64,000 nucleotides of DNA from Tengunoibacter tsumagoiensis (GCF_003967535.1 NZ_BIFR01000002.1:1116001-1180000), one strand, 5' to 3'; counted from the first letter of the stretch, positions 27,748 to 37,309 are shown. The notes: a model not told the origin generated them from the sequence alone. Numbers and translations: made by a program.

Positions 27748-28545
27748 ATGGAATGGGCTGTCATTGTACCCGCATTTCTCGCGTCCCTGGTGGAATTCGT
27801 TGAAGCCTTTACGATTGTGCTGGTCGTTGGTGTGACCATCAATTGGCGTAGCGCGCTGATTGGTACGTTCGCGGCGGCTGTTGCTCTTGCGATTATTGTT
27901 GCCATCTTTGGCACCGCACTTGTCTATTATATCCCCCTCAATATTTTACGCCTGGTTGTTGGTATCATTCTGATTCTATTCGGTTTGAAATGGCTCAAAA
28001 AGGCCATTCTCCGTTATAGCGGCCTCAAAGCGCTTCATGACGAGGAAGCTATTTTTGAGGAGAATATGGCGGAGCTGCGTGCGCGAGGTGAAAATATCCA
28101 GAAGATTCAGCCGACAGCGGTGGCCCTTGCATTTAAAGCCGTCTTTCTGGAGGGCTTAGAGGTTGCATTTATTGTCATTACCTTTGGTAGTAACACCTCA
28201 TCGCAGCTCTGTAGTAGTTCGTGTGGTCTGGGTGGGATTGGTTCAGCTGCACTCGGCGCGGCAATTGCTGGCGGACTGGTTATTCTGCTATGTTTACTGG
28301 TACGGGCCCCCTTGAAGCAGGTCCCCGAAAATACCCTCAAATTTATCGTTGGCATTATGTTGACCTCATTTGGAACCTTCTGGGCCATTGAAGGATTTCA
28401 GGTAAGCTGGCCTTTTTCTGACGCATTTATTCCCATTCTCGTTGGCATCTACCTGCTGGCATCATGTGTGTTCATAGCCTGGTTGAAACGTCAGAAGCAA
28501 TCACCGATTCCTGCGCCCAGTGTTCGTGAGAGCCAGACAGTCTAA
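27748..28545 (+). CDS. FTR1/COG4280-like membrane permease
   Basis: A 265-residue protein with about seven membrane helices. Two repeat halves begin with EFVEAFTIVLVVGV and FLEGLEVAFIVITFG; the E-x-x-E pattern within a helix resembles the REXXE iron-binding motif of FTR1-type permeases. The basic loop between the halves (KALHDEEAIFEENMAELRARGE) is cytoplasmic. AGAGGAGA eight bases upstream supports the ATG at 27748; TTG at 27745 is the alternative. Its position opposite an Fe(III)-type importer supports an iron role; this is inference. Confidence 0.72.
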   Translation: MEWAVIVPAFLASLVEFVEAFTIVLVVGVTINWRSALIGTFAAAVALAIIVAIFGTALVYYIPLNILRLVVGIILILFGLKWLKKAILRYSGLKALHDEEAIFEENMAELRARGENIQKIQPTAVALAFKAVFLEGLEVAFIVITFGSNTSSQLCSSSCGLGGIGSAALGAAIAGGLVILLCLLVRAPLKQVPENTLKFIVGIMLTSFGTFWAIEGFQVSWPFSDAFIPILVGIYLLASCVFIAWLKRQKQSPIPAPSVRESQTV

Positions 28546-28586
28546 GGCGTCGGAACGTTGTAAAGAGAGAAAGGGAGCATAGGACG

Positions 28587-28805
28587 TTGAACGTTATCAA
28601 AGCAATTTATAATTTCCTTGTTGGAGATATCATTATTCTCATTGGGATCATCCTTGTTTTTCTGGTGTTTGCCTTGTTCCAATTTGTCGCTGCACTAGCA
28701 TTCCTGCGACCATATATGGGAGCAATCCTCATTGTCGCGATTCTCGTCGTGCTGGGCCTGACCTTGAATCGAGAACTACGCTCGAAAAAGAGAAAGATGG
28801 CCTGA
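28587..28805 (+). CDS. Small two-helix membrane protein
   Basis: 72 residues with two membrane helices and a basic end (NRELRSKKRKMA). It starts with TTG at 28587, with GGGAG in the right place, 41 bases after the FTR1-like gene. It is likely in the same transcript and may be an accessory subunit. No family is recognised. Confidence 0.55.
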   Translation: MNVIKAIYNFLVGDIIILIGIILVFLVFALFQFVAALAFLRPYMGAILIVAILVVLGLTLNRELRSKKRKMA

Positions 28806-28819
28806 GAAGAGTGATGTCT

Positions 28820-28852
28820 GAAGTAGCTATGAGAGAGATGCATAGCTACTTC
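28820..28852. terminator. Terminator between convergent genes
   Basis: A 12-bp perfect stem (28820-28831 with 28841-28852) lies in the 54-base gap between the small membrane gene and the ChrB-like gene. Confidence 0.75.
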
Positions 28853-28859
28853 GCCTCGA

Positions 28860-29483
28860 TCAACTTTTATGGGGGTGATTGCGTTCAGTGCGTCGTGGGT
28901 GAAGCTGCTTTTTTTCAGTGATCAGTGGAGGGACATGAGATTCATCCTCGACCTGTTTGAGGAAGACCTTCTCCTCAAACTCTTCAAGCTGTTGCTCACA
29001 ACGCTCAATACTCTTTTTAGCGACCTCACGGCGAGCAGCATCATACCAATCTCGCTCGACGACTCGATCATACCATCGACGAATCTTATCCAGTTCCTGA
29101 CCAATCTCCTCTGCCTCAGCATACGTAAAGTTCTGGCGAAAGGTTTCGAACTCAATCTCTTTACTAAAATTGACATCGCAATTCTCGATAATCTCATCAT
29201 ATTGCAGATTGCTCTGTGCAATGAAGCCATCGATAATCTTCGTTTCTTCTTCCAGAGGTAATTCATGGAGGGGTAAGAGATGATAATTTCCGCCTTGCTC
29301 AGTAATACGCTCAGTAATTTTTTGCAGAGTCACGACCAATGAATCGAGCTCGGGTAAAATACAGACACTTTGTTGGAGATAGAGTGCGCCTATTTTCTTC
29401 AACTCACGCCAGACACTGACACGGATACCGGAAGGTTGGCTGGGTACCTGATAAATCAACAGAATATACCGATGAAGATCCAT
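28860..29483 (-). CDS. ChrB N-terminal-domain protein
   Basis: A 207-residue protein. The opening LLIYQVPSQPSGIRVSVWRELKKIGALYLQQSVCILPE is the ChrB-N pattern from chromate-resistance regulators. A long charged coiled helix region (ERDWYDAARREVAKKSIERCEQQLEEFEEKV) follows. The C-terminal chromate-binding half of full ChrB is missing, as in many solo members, and no chrA transporter gene is nearby. A role in chromate response is therefore not established. It converges on the FTR1-like pair. Confidence 0.8.
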   Translation of the reverse strand: MDLHRYILLIYQVPSQPSGIRVSVWRELKKIGALYLQQSVCILPELDSLVVTLQKITERITEQGGNYHLLPLHELPLEEETKIIDGFIAQSNLQYDEIIENCDVNFSKEIEFETFRQNFTYAEAEEIGQELDKIRRWYDRVVERDWYDAARREVAKKSIERCEQQLEEFEEKVFLKQVEDESHVPPLITEKKQLHPRRTERNHPHKS

Positions 29484-29606
29484 GAATTTCTCACTTTATG
29501 ACGCAGACAATACACCGGGCCTCCAGTAGCTTACCGCCCTGAAATGAAGCCTCACGACTTGTATTGTACCATACACAGCGCGACAAGAAATCTCCGGACC
29601 CCTTTT

Positions 29607-29785
29607 GCGGGAGGGAGTTGCGGCCTCGGTGCTGAGCTCAGCCTCCCGCATCGCTCTGGAGGAGGCTTGATGGGAATTCACCTTCAAAAAAAGGCGCTTT
29701 TTGGTCCTGAACAAGTGCTTTAAAATAGAGCCTACTGCAAAATGCCCCATCAACCCGCTTTCTATGCTATACTAGAAGGGCAGGG
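29607..29785 (+). promoter_or_regulatory. CRISPR leader 1
   Basis: Begins GCGGGAGG, contains the dyad around GCTGAGCTCAGC closing at CCTCCCGC, and ends with TGCTATACT and GGCAGGG directly before the first repeat. The extended -10 lies 14-20 bases before the repeat. It is the most diverged of the full leaders. Confidence 0.85.
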
Positions 29786-30569
29786 GTCTGAATAGGAGAA
29801 AGCCCGAATAGGGGATTATAACTGCCTTTGGCAGTAGTGACTGAATACACCAGAAGTATTGTCTGAATAGGATAAAGCCCGAAAGAGGGATTATAACACC
29901 TCAAAAACAGCGCTTCCAATGATGCGGCCCTCTAGTCCAAATGGGAGAAAGCCCGAAAGAGGGATTATAACTGCCGCTTACCGCCATTGTGGATTTTTAC
30001 TCATGATTGTCTGAATAGGAGAAAGCTCGAGTAGGGGATTATAACTGATTGATCATTCTGGGCCCAGTTCCATAAACTGGTTGGATTCCAAATGGGAGAA
30101 AGCTCGAAAGAGGGATTATAACCAGGCAAGCTTGTCAGCCAGGCGCGGCAACATCCTGAGTCCAAATGAGAGAAAGCCCGAAAGAGGGATTATAACTTCA
30201 ATGTACTCGCTCATGCCCTCATCCTTATTATCTGTTTGAATGGGAGAAAGCCCGAAAGAGGGATTATAACGCAGGATCTATCAGTGTTTCTGCCACGCCT
30301 TCCGGTGGTCTGGATGGTGGAAAGTCCGAAAGAGGGATTATAACATCTCACAATCATGACAAGCGTCAACACCATCAATTTTGTCTGAATAGGAGAAAGC
30401 CCGAGTAGGGGATTATAACTTCAAGATACCTGCAATTGACTGCAAATTATAGTATAAGGTTGGAATGGGAGAAAGCCCGAAAGAGGGATTATAACCTGTG
30501 GATGATCATGGATACCAATCACATCAAAAGGAGTCCGAATGGGAGAAAGCCCGAAAGAGGGATTATAAC
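29786..30569 (+). CRISPR. CRISPR array 1 (11 repeats)
   Basis: Eleven 37-bp repeats at 29786, 29861, 29935, 30009, 30086, 30160, 30234, 30308, 30383, 30459 and 30533, with spacers of 36-38 bases. Repeats end in ATTATAAC, which would be the 8-base 5' tag of the crRNAs (compare ATTGAAAC in type I/III systems). The repeats are the most varied of all arrays: GTCTGAAT, GTCCAAAT, GTCCGAAT and others at the left, and CCGAAAGAGGG or CCGAGTAGGGG in the loop. A strongly degenerate repeat follows at about 30606-30640. Confidence 0.97.
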
Positions 30570-30970
30570 CGTCGAGCGATGGCGATGGATACTGTCGATT
30601 GCTTAATGTGGCAGAAAGCCCGAACACGAAGGTGCTGATAATTCCTTTGTTGATCAACCTGGCTTGACTGAGCATGCGTATCATTTCTAATGAACCAGGT
30701 CAACATAGTGAAGGTGGACCGAATAGCATCGGAACCAGAGAAAGAAACCTCATCACGAAACGATTTAACAAGCATAAATTAGTATTTTTGACAAAAATAG
30801 ATAATACAAGTAGGGCGTCTCCTTCCTCAATCGTGAAGCTCCACCATGGTAGCCCCTCCATAATATCCTTTCCCATTGAGCAATGGAGGAGCGACCATCG
30901 GAGATCCCCAGCAGAGGAAAGAGACAAGCGGCTTTCCCTACTTTACATTACAATAAGTGTAATTTTTCTT
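30570..30970. other. Decayed end of array 1
   Basis: No credible gene. The start contains a broken repeat (GCAGAAAGCCCGAACA near 30610). The remainder is unassigned sequence. Confidence 0.5.
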
Positions 30971-31164
30971 ATATCGAATACTACAAGGAGGGAAGGTTGC
31001 TTGTCTCTCCTGGGCGAATGAAACGACAGTCGGAAGAGCGGAAAGCCCAAAAGAGAGATGGTAACTGGAGACAATACAAAAGGCCCTGCTCTCTTTTATG
31101 AATGTGAGATAAAGGAAAACCCGAAAGAAGATACGACCTTTCTGTCAGATGAAAGACCAATTTT
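30971..31164 (+). repeat. 194-bp inter-array module, copy 1
   Basis: Colinear with 57061-57254. It contains one degenerate repeat (GCGGAAAGCCCAAAAGAGAG near 31037), the terminator-like 'CAATA(A)AAAGGCC..GCTCTCTTTTATGAATG' element and the GATGAAAGACCA tract that precedes several leaders. It looks like the end of an older array. Confidence 0.8.
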
Positions 31165-31341
31165 GCGGGAGGTGGTCGTGCCCTCGGTGCTGAGCTCAGC
31201 CTCCCGCATCGCTCTGGAGGCGGCTTGATGGGAATTCACCCCAAAAGAGCCTCTTTTTGACACCGAAACAGCGCTTTAAAAAAGAGCCTCACGCAAAATG
31301 CCCCCTCAAGCCGCTTTCTATGCTATACTAGAAGGACAGGG
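31165..31341 (+). promoter_or_regulatory. CRISPR leader 2
   Basis: Full-length leader with GCGGGAGGTGGTCGTG, the GCTGAGCTCAGC dyad, the second CCTCACGC-like block and a terminal TGCTATACT. Confidence 0.88.
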
Positions 31342-31969
31342 GTCTAAATAGAGGAAAGCCCGAATGAGGGATTATAACCATCCGTTGACGCACTCAATCA
31401 TCTCAAGTAACATCGTGTCTAAATAGAGGAAAGCCCGAATGAGGGATTATAACTCTTTGCAGTTTTGTCCACTCGTCATAAACGAGGACTATGTCTAAAT
31501 AGAGGAAAGCCCGAATGAGGGATTATAACCGTCGGCTAAAAATTTCTTAGGGACCAGATAGACCGTCTAAATAGAGAAAAGCCCGAATGAGGGATTATAA
31601 CGGCCGTGTCTCGAACGAGAAGTTGAACTCTATCGTATTAGTCTAAATAGAGGAAAGCCCAAATGAGGGATTATAACCTGCAAATCCTCCATCGGTTCGA
31701 CCTGGTTAGCAGGCGTCTAAATAGAGGAAAGCCCGAGTAGGGGATTATAACTTCCAATATACCGTGATAGGACTCTTTTTCCCTCGGTCGAAATGGGGGA
31801 AAGCCCGAGTAGGGGATTATAACTATGTAGCACAGGAGTGGGCAATTGTGCAGAAAGGCGTCGGAATAGAGGAAAGCCCGAGTAGGGGATTATAACCGGC
31901 GATTATTGACTGGTATCAAAGTGGATGCAGTTGTCGGAATGGGGGAAAGCCCGAGTAAGAGATTATAAC
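31342..31969 (+). CRISPR. CRISPR array 2 (9 repeats)
   Basis: Repeats at 31342, 31417, 31493, 31565, 31641, 31715, 31787, 31860 and 31933. The first six begin GTCTAAATAGAG; the last three begin GTCGAAAT or GTCGGAAT. The loop is CCCGAATGAGGG in repeats 1-5 (one has CCCAAATGAGGG) and switches to CCCGAGTAGGGG from repeat 6 on. The last repeat has GAGTAAGAG. Confidence 0.97.
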
Positions 31970-32058
31970 CTTCAAAATGGTGAAGAGATGCATCAGGCAT
32001 TTGCTTTTTAGTCCAGACTTGCATAGGATGGTGAGCAAGCAGATGAGGAGCAAACCCT

Positions 32059-32661
32059 ATGAAGATTGAACCTGTCGAGTTAAAAGGCATGCGAGCCCGG
32101 CTTGTCCCTTTGGAAGAGGCCCATATACCAGCTCTCTATGCAACGGGACATGATGAAGAACTCTGGACGTATTCGGCTCTGAAGGCAACGACGCTTGAAG
32201 AGATGTCTCATCTCGTTCACACCTTTCTGCAAGATCAACGACGAGGCGAAGCGCTTCCATTTGCCATTATTGATCTGGCAGATCAGCAGATTGTTGGATG
32301 CACTCAACTCCACTCGATTTCCCAGGAGCATCGGCATGGGGAGATCGGGAAAACCTGGCTTTCTCCTCATACCTGGGGGACCCACCTCAATACTGAATGT
32401 AAGTATTTGTTGCTGCGCCATTGTTTTGAAACCCTTGCAATGCTTCGTGTTCAATTTCGGACAGATGGGCGCAATGTTCGTTCGCAACGGGCAGTTGAGC
32501 GGCTGGGAGCAGTGCGCGAAGGGGTATTACGCCACAACTGGGTTCTGCCGAATGGCTATGTTCGTGATACCATCTACTATAGCATCCTTCTTGAAGAATG
32601 GCCCGCTTGTAAGCATCATGTGGATGGCATGCTCAGATCGGCATTCAAAGACCTTATGTAG
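32059..32661 (+). CDS. GNAT acetyltransferase lodged between CRISPR arrays
   Basis: A 200-residue GNAT enzyme of the RimJ/RimL group: LKGMRARLVPLEEAHIPALY at the start, FAIIDLADQQIVGCTQL in the core, IGKTWLSPHTWGTHLNTECKY around the acetyl-CoA site, and NVRSQRAVERLGAVREGVLR near the end. The usual Q/R-x-x-G-x-G/A loop reads HTWGTHLN, slightly altered. It begins about 90 bases after the last repeat of array 2 and ends before leader 3, so it sits as cargo between two arrays. The substrate is unknown. Confidence 0.85.
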   Translation: MKIEPVELKGMRARLVPLEEAHIPALYATGHDEELWTYSALKATTLEEMSHLVHTFLQDQRRGEALPFAIIDLADQQIVGCTQLHSISQEHRHGEIGKTWLSPHTWGTHLNTECKYLLLRHCFETLAMLRVQFRTDGRNVRSQRAVERLGAVREGVLRHNWVLPNGYVRDTIYYSILLEEWPACKHHVDGMLRSAFKDLM

Positions 32662-32888
32662 GTGTGGGTCTCGTCGTACGCTCTCTCTTCTCATCGTGAA
32701 GGTAGATCCTCATAGCAGATGCTGACTCTTCACACAAGTTCCCATGTATCCATCACCATCCCTTTTTCTGCTGAATCGTGGCCTGCCTATGCTGCACATT
32801 TTGCCCTGCTGTCAGCTTGGGGAAATAGAGCTCTATCTTTGTTTGTTTCCTGCATCTCTTTACAATCATTTGAGATGGCATCAATTTA

Positions 32889-33066
32889 GCGGGAGGTGGT
32901 CGTGGTCTCGGTGCTGAGCTCAGCCTCCCGCGTCGCTCTGGAGGCGGCTTGAGGGGGCTTCACCCCAAAAAAAGGAGCTTTTTGACCCCAAATCAGAGCC
33001 CTAAAAAAGAGCCTCCCGCAAAATGCCCTATCAGGCCGCTGTATATGCTATACTAGAAGGGCAGGG
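32889..33066 (+). promoter_or_regulatory. CRISPR leader 3
   Basis: Full-length leader ending TGCTATACTAGAAGGGCAGGG at the first repeat. The two CCTCCCGC blocks (about 32924 and 33011) are present. Confidence 0.88.
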
Positions 33067-33961
33067 GTCCAAATGGGAGAAAGCCCGAAAGAGGGATTAT
33101 AACTGCTATCTCCTTTCCTCCTAGAGCTTCCTTAATTTTGTCCAAATGGGAGAAAGCCCGAAAGAGGGATTATAACATGGCAGTCACGATGCCTACATGC
33201 CCGACACCAGGAGTCCAAATGGGAGAAAGCCCGAAAGAGGGATTATAACCTTGCTGCGAAGTCGTACCACTGTTTCACACCCGCCTGGTCCGAATGGGAG
33301 AAAGCCCGAGTAGGGGATTATAACCGTCTCTATAATAGCTATTCAATGCTTCAGTCTCTTTGGTCCGAATGGGAGAAAGCCCGAAAGAGGGATTATAACC
33401 AGGTAATGCGTTCCTCCTTTTTGATATTACGGAGTCCGAATGGGAGAAAGCCCGAAAGAGGGATTATAACTGTAGGTAGTGTTCGATGGGTGCCGATTAC
33501 CCTATGTGTCCGAATGGGAGAAAGCCCGAAAGAGGGATTATAACTTCAAAAATCACTTACGGGTTTCTGTCGGTTTGTATACGGTCCGAATGGGAGAAAG
33601 CCCGAAAGAGGGATTATAACGAAAATAGTCCTCATAGTCGCGAAGTAATTTTTTAAGGTCCGAATGGGAGAAAGCCCGAAAGAGGGATTATAATGAAGGT
33701 GCCACTTCACTCGTCTCTTTTTTTCGATCATCGTCCAAGAAAGAGGGATTATAACTACCGTATGCTTGCGCCTCTCTTCCATTTCCACACTGTCCAAATG
33801 GGAGAAAGCCCGAAAGAGGGATTATAACAGCTCAATTGATAAAAACGGCAACGCAATGCATCATAGTCCGAATAGGAGAAAGCCCGAGTAGGGGATTATA
33901 ACGGGGAATAATCGGGGTTGTAAAGTCCGAATGTGAGAAAGCCCGAAAGAGAAATTATAAC
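33067..33961 (+). CRISPR. CRISPR array 3 (13 repeats, one shortened)
   Basis: Repeats at 33067, 33140, 33213, 33288, 33363, 33434, 33508, 33584, 33658, 33733, 33792, 33866 and 33925. Most begin GTCCGAATGGGAG or GTCCAAATGGGAG. The repeat at 33733-33755 has lost about 14 internal bases. The spacer before the final repeat is only 22 bases (33903-33924), against 34-38 elsewhere. Degeneration is at the right end, so the leader side is left. Confidence 0.97.
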
Positions 33962-33966
33962 TGGAC

Positions 33967-33998
33967 GCAATAAAAAAATCCTTGCTCTCTTTTATTGC
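33967..33998 (+). terminator. Array-end terminator
   Basis: GCAATAAAA and TTTTATTGC form a 9-bp stem directly after the last repeat. Related sequences occur at about 31070, 43793 and 57163, each at the end of intact or decayed repeat tracts. Confidence 0.7.
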
Positions 33999-34388
33999 AG
34001 GTAAATGACTTGAAGTGTGGTCACTCCTGGTGCTTCAGGTCGCTTGCTACTGATAGATTGTTCTACAGGAATACAAGGGCTTTTGTTGAAGGATCTCGAA
34101 GAAAATAAAAATGAAGCACATAGCCGCTCTCCCAAAACAGGTGGTATTTGGGATCGATTTTTGAAAATTCTTGGGCTAAATCTTTGAACTTTGGGACCAA
34201 TCTTTAAACAGAGAGTGGCTATGAGCGTAAAATGTTTGGAAAATACCTGTGAAGCCCTGTTCTGTAGTATTTTCGCGCAATCTATGCTATAGTTGGGCGC
34301 ATTGGGATCTATCATGCTAAGATCTTATTCGAGAATCTATGATGCAATGAAAACTAACACCAGGCAATGAGAAGTGAGGATATTTTTC
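33999..34388. other. Intergenic region before the YcxB-like gene
   Basis: About 390 bases without a credible gene. TGCTATAGT at 34285-34293 is an extended -10 candidate for the gene downstream. Confidence 0.4.
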
Positions 34389-34949
34389 ATGGATGAAGTA
34401 CAATATACCCTGACTCGTGATGATTTCTGGCACCTCCAGCTCTACGCATTTTCGCGTCGGCAGCGACGGACAATTCGCCTCCGGCTTATCCTCATCAGCG
34501 TTGTTTTCGTCTGTTTATTCATCTTTCTGAACGAAATTTTTTCGGGCAATTATAGCCTCTCAATCCTTCTAGTCGTCTTTACCATGTTTTTGGTTCTGCT
34601 CGTTCTTCTCCTCATCTTTGGTCTCTTATTCCTTATGATGTGGCTTGCCGCATCCCGATCTAATGAGGTGCTGGGGAAAAAGGGCGTGAACGTCCTCACG
34701 ATTAATGAACAAGGCGTACAATACCGGAATGAGATGGGCAATGGCACATCATCCTGGCAGGCATACAAGGCTATTGAGGAAGATAAACGCAATATCTATT
34801 TTGTAGTGGATCAACCGGGCCGCCTTTTCATGGCGAATCTGATCCCCAAAAGCGCCTTCGAGAGCCCATCGGGTTCATTGCGCATGCGCGAGACTACTGG
34901 CAGGAGCAAGCTGAGCAGGTCGCTACAAGCCATTCGTAATGGCCGTTGA
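34389..34949 (+). CDS. YcxB-like membrane protein with a probable C-terminal frameshift
   Basis: Two central membrane helices (LRLILISVVFVCLFIF and LSILLVVFTMFLVLLVLLL) are followed by the YcxB-like domain: LTINEQGVQYRNEMGNGTSSWQAYKAIEEDKRNIYF...NLIPKSAF. After about base 34867 the current frame turns into low-quality sequence, while another frame reads IGFIAHARDYWQEQAEQ, the expected family ending, and stops at 34938. This implies a one- or two-base indel. The ATG at 34389 with GAGG nine bases upstream is preferred over the GTG at 34374. Function of the family is unknown. Confidence 0.7.
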   Translation: MDEVQYTLTRDDFWHLQLYAFSRRQRRTIRLRLILISVVFVCLFIFLNEIFSGNYSLSILLVVFTMFLVLLVLLLIFGLLFLMMWLAASRSNEVLGKKGVNVLTINEQGVQYRNEMGNGTSSWQAYKAIEEDKRNIYFVVDQPGRLFMANLIPKSAFESPSGSLRMRETTGRSKLSRSLQAIRNGR

Positions 34950-35210
34950 TAGATCGTACTCCGCCAGGGTGCTTCAGAAGTTGTGTAGGAGGACCTCCTT
35001 TCAATCAGTCTACACCACCATGTACCTGCCCTTCTTGCTATCTGGATTGGGCATAGAAACGTTTCTCGTTCTTCTTTGTTATACAGAAAGACCATGAGAG
35101 ATATGAAAGAAACGTTCAAGATTCTCTGAAGGTGTGCTCAAGCTGTAGATAGTATAGCTTTTTCTCCTGTATGCTCGTGAGGAGGTTATGGAAAAAAAGC
35201 TTTGTTTTGT

Positions 35211-35843
35211 TCATTCAGTCAGATAAGGAAGGAGACGCTGTATGAGTGTCTCCCATGGATGAGCCTCTACCACAGGGATGCCATGGTGTTGTGCCTCTGT
35301 GGAGAGCCATTGTCCATAGAGCCAATGAAGGCGGCTCCAGGTCGTGGCAAGATGTGGTGATAGACCACGCCAACGCTGGTTGATATCTTGAGCAATAATC
35401 TTTTCCTGTGGTTCCTGTAGAAAGATTGTGCGTATAGATGATCCTGCCTGGGCAGCGGGGAAAACAGCTTCGAGCCCACCAAATACTGGTTGAGTGGCGA
35501 GATAAGGAAGAATCCCATCTCCCTCAATAATAAGAGGCGTCTGTGTGAGTAAATGATGATTAATAATCCCTTCAAGTGCCAGAGAAACGACTGAACCTAC
35601 TTCCTGTAAATGAGCACATAATTCTTCGGGTGATCTGCTCCACACATCAGCGTTTGCCAGAAAAAAGTGGAGGGCTGGAGAGTGTAACGGTGAAACGATC
35701 TTTTGCAGTGCAAGCCGAATATCATCTGCCTCAATCCAGGGGACGTCAAAAATTTTGCTTAATTGCCTGGCGGCAGATGTTTTTCCAGCCCCAGAATGAC
35801 CACCTAACAAAAGAATTGTCCAGGAACGCGCTATTTTTTCCAT
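35211..35843 (-). CDS. P-loop kinase (2-phosphoglycerate kinase-like)
   Basis: A 210-residue nucleotide-binding protein. The Walker A motif GGHSGAGKTSAARQL is at residues 14-28, then WIEADDIRLALQKIV, a lid-like region, LIIEGDGILPYL (Walker B-like), and an end with TTWSRLHWLYGQWLSTEA. The layout matches the group labelled 2-phosphoglycerate kinase or zeta-toxin/shikimate-kinase-like P-loop enzymes. The actual substrate is not known. It stands alone between accessory genes. Confidence 0.75.
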   Translation of the reverse strand: MEKIARSWTILLLGGHSGAGKTSAARQLSKIFDVPWIEADDIRLALQKIVSPLHSPALHFFLANADVWSRSPEELCAHLQEVGSVVSLALEGIINHHLLTQTPLIIEGDGILPYLATQPVFGGLEAVFPAAQAGSSIRTIFLQEPQEKIIAQDINQRWRGLSPHLATTWSRLHWLYGQWLSTEAQHHGIPVVEAHPWETLIQRLLPYLTE

Positions 35844-35983
35844 TCAAACCTTTCAAAGACAAGAAGAGTCTTATTCCTTCCATATCTGGCACATAGCTGG
35901 CCAAAGTTGGCCATCATCAATTAGATAGTATACATTTAATGATACAGTTTTTTCCAAAGGCTCTTACTATCGCCTGATTTGTC

Positions 35984-36127
35984 AACGGTCAGGCTGCGGG
36001 AACCGCCAGCGATAGCAGTGGTAATCCTCAGGGCCAGATCTATCTCGAAGCTAGCAACTATAACACTCATACGACGGGTTCGACTGAGGTGGCCTACCAC
36101 GATTTCAAAATCTGGACCCTGGATTAA
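35984..36127 (+). pseudogene. 3' fragment of a LamG-like membrane-protein gene
   Basis: Forty-seven codons read NGQAAGTASDSSG...VAYHDFKIWTLD then stop. This matches the end of the intact gene downstream (NGQLSGSVSDTLS...CAFRDFKLWNLD). There is no start, so it is the tail of a deleted paralogue. Confidence 0.75.
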
Positions 36128-36196
36128 CGTTTGAGTTCACAAAGTTATAAAGGAATATCATAAGTGAATACCACCAGGAGTGCGGGAGATTAAATT

Positions 36197-37150
36197 ATGG
36201 GAAAAGAAATCTCTAAAAATGCTCAAATGCCAGGATGGGGCGCCATCAAACGCAAGCGACGGAAGGCTGTATTGCTTGTGCTGGCCTGTGTTGTGGTGAT
36301 GGTTTCGGGCATCCTGTTGTTCCTTCAGGTGCAAAATGAGGCTAAACGTCAGGGTCAGGCCGACGCGACACGGCTTGCCACTAATCAAACGCAAGCCGCT
36401 CAGACCACTGAGGCTCGAACGAATGCTACCTCGACCAGCCAGTATCAGTTGTTTGCTACTGTTCAGGCTCAACAACAGGCGACCAGCCAGGCATTTATCG
36501 TGACTGCCCAGACCCAGCAGGCGGTAACCGCCGCAACCGCAACCGCGAACTCTCTTGCCGCCAACCCTAATCCTTATGTGCCAGGACAGGGTAGATCGGT
36601 GTATTTGTCTCCTCTGACCGGCGATTCTGAGGGAGATTCCGCATGGATGCCTCCAGATGGAGAACCCAGCGTGTGCGTATTTAAAAATAGGGCTTTGTAC
36701 GCCTATCGCATTCCTTGTGAGTTTAAGCCAACTGCTGGAGACGCCTTTAAAAACTTTACGCTGGAAGTGAAAATGACGCTTCTCAGTGGAAACTATGGAG
36801 GAGTGATGTTTCGGTACAAGAGATCTCCTAACACAGCGTATATCCTGGGTATTGACTCACGTAACGGTTGTACTCTCTGGTTCGACCAGTTTGGAAAACA
36901 CCCTTCTACAGCTATCTCTAGACAGTCCTGCCCTTCTTTTCATCAAGGAAGTGAGAACACCATCGGTCTTGTGGCGCAGGGCAGTGCCATTTCCTGGTTT
37001 ATCAATGGACAGCTTTCAGGAAGTGTCAGTGATACTCTCTCCGATGCAGCAGGAACAATCTCTTTGGTTGCCGGCAACTATAGCAATAGTCAAACTCAAG
37101 AAGAGCCCAATTGCGCTTTTCGTGATTTTAAACTCTGGAATCTGGATTGA
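36197..37150 (+). CDS. Single-pass membrane protein with LamG/DUF1080-like outer domain
   Basis: 317 residues: a basic N-terminus, one membrane helix (KAVLLVLACVVVMVSGILLF), an Ala/Gln/Thr-rich stalk of about 75 residues (TNQTQAAQTTEARTNATSTS), and an outer concanavalin-like domain with three cysteines (GNYGGVMFRYKRSPNTAYIL ... SWFINGQLSGSVSD ... AFRDFKLWNLD). It is related in plan to the gene at 1768 but lacks the zinc ribbon. The outer domain may bind carbohydrate; this is inferred from fold only. Confidence 0.72.
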   Translation: MGKEISKNAQMPGWGAIKRKRRKAVLLVLACVVVMVSGILLFLQVQNEAKRQGQADATRLATNQTQAAQTTEARTNATSTSQYQLFATVQAQQQATSQAFIVTAQTQQAVTAATATANSLAANPNPYVPGQGRSVYLSPLTGDSEGDSAWMPPDGEPSVCVFKNRALYAYRIPCEFKPTAGDAFKNFTLEVKMTLLSGNYGGVMFRYKRSPNTAYILGIDSRNGCTLWFDQFGKHPSTAISRQSCPSFHQGSENTIGLVAQGSAISWFINGQLSGSVSDTLSDAAGTISLVAGNYSNSQTQEEPNCAFRDFKLWNLD

Positions 37151-37309
37151 ACAGCCCTGGTCTCTGGCGGCTCCCTTTTTATCGTATGCGATACTACAAA
37201 ATCGTTGTCTTTGCTCCCCTGACTCCTTTAGGATGAGTGTATTGACCCAGCTCTCTCTAGAGATGTTGCTCTTGCTGAGAAATCTCGGTGGGGGAGGAGG
37301 CATGCGTTC

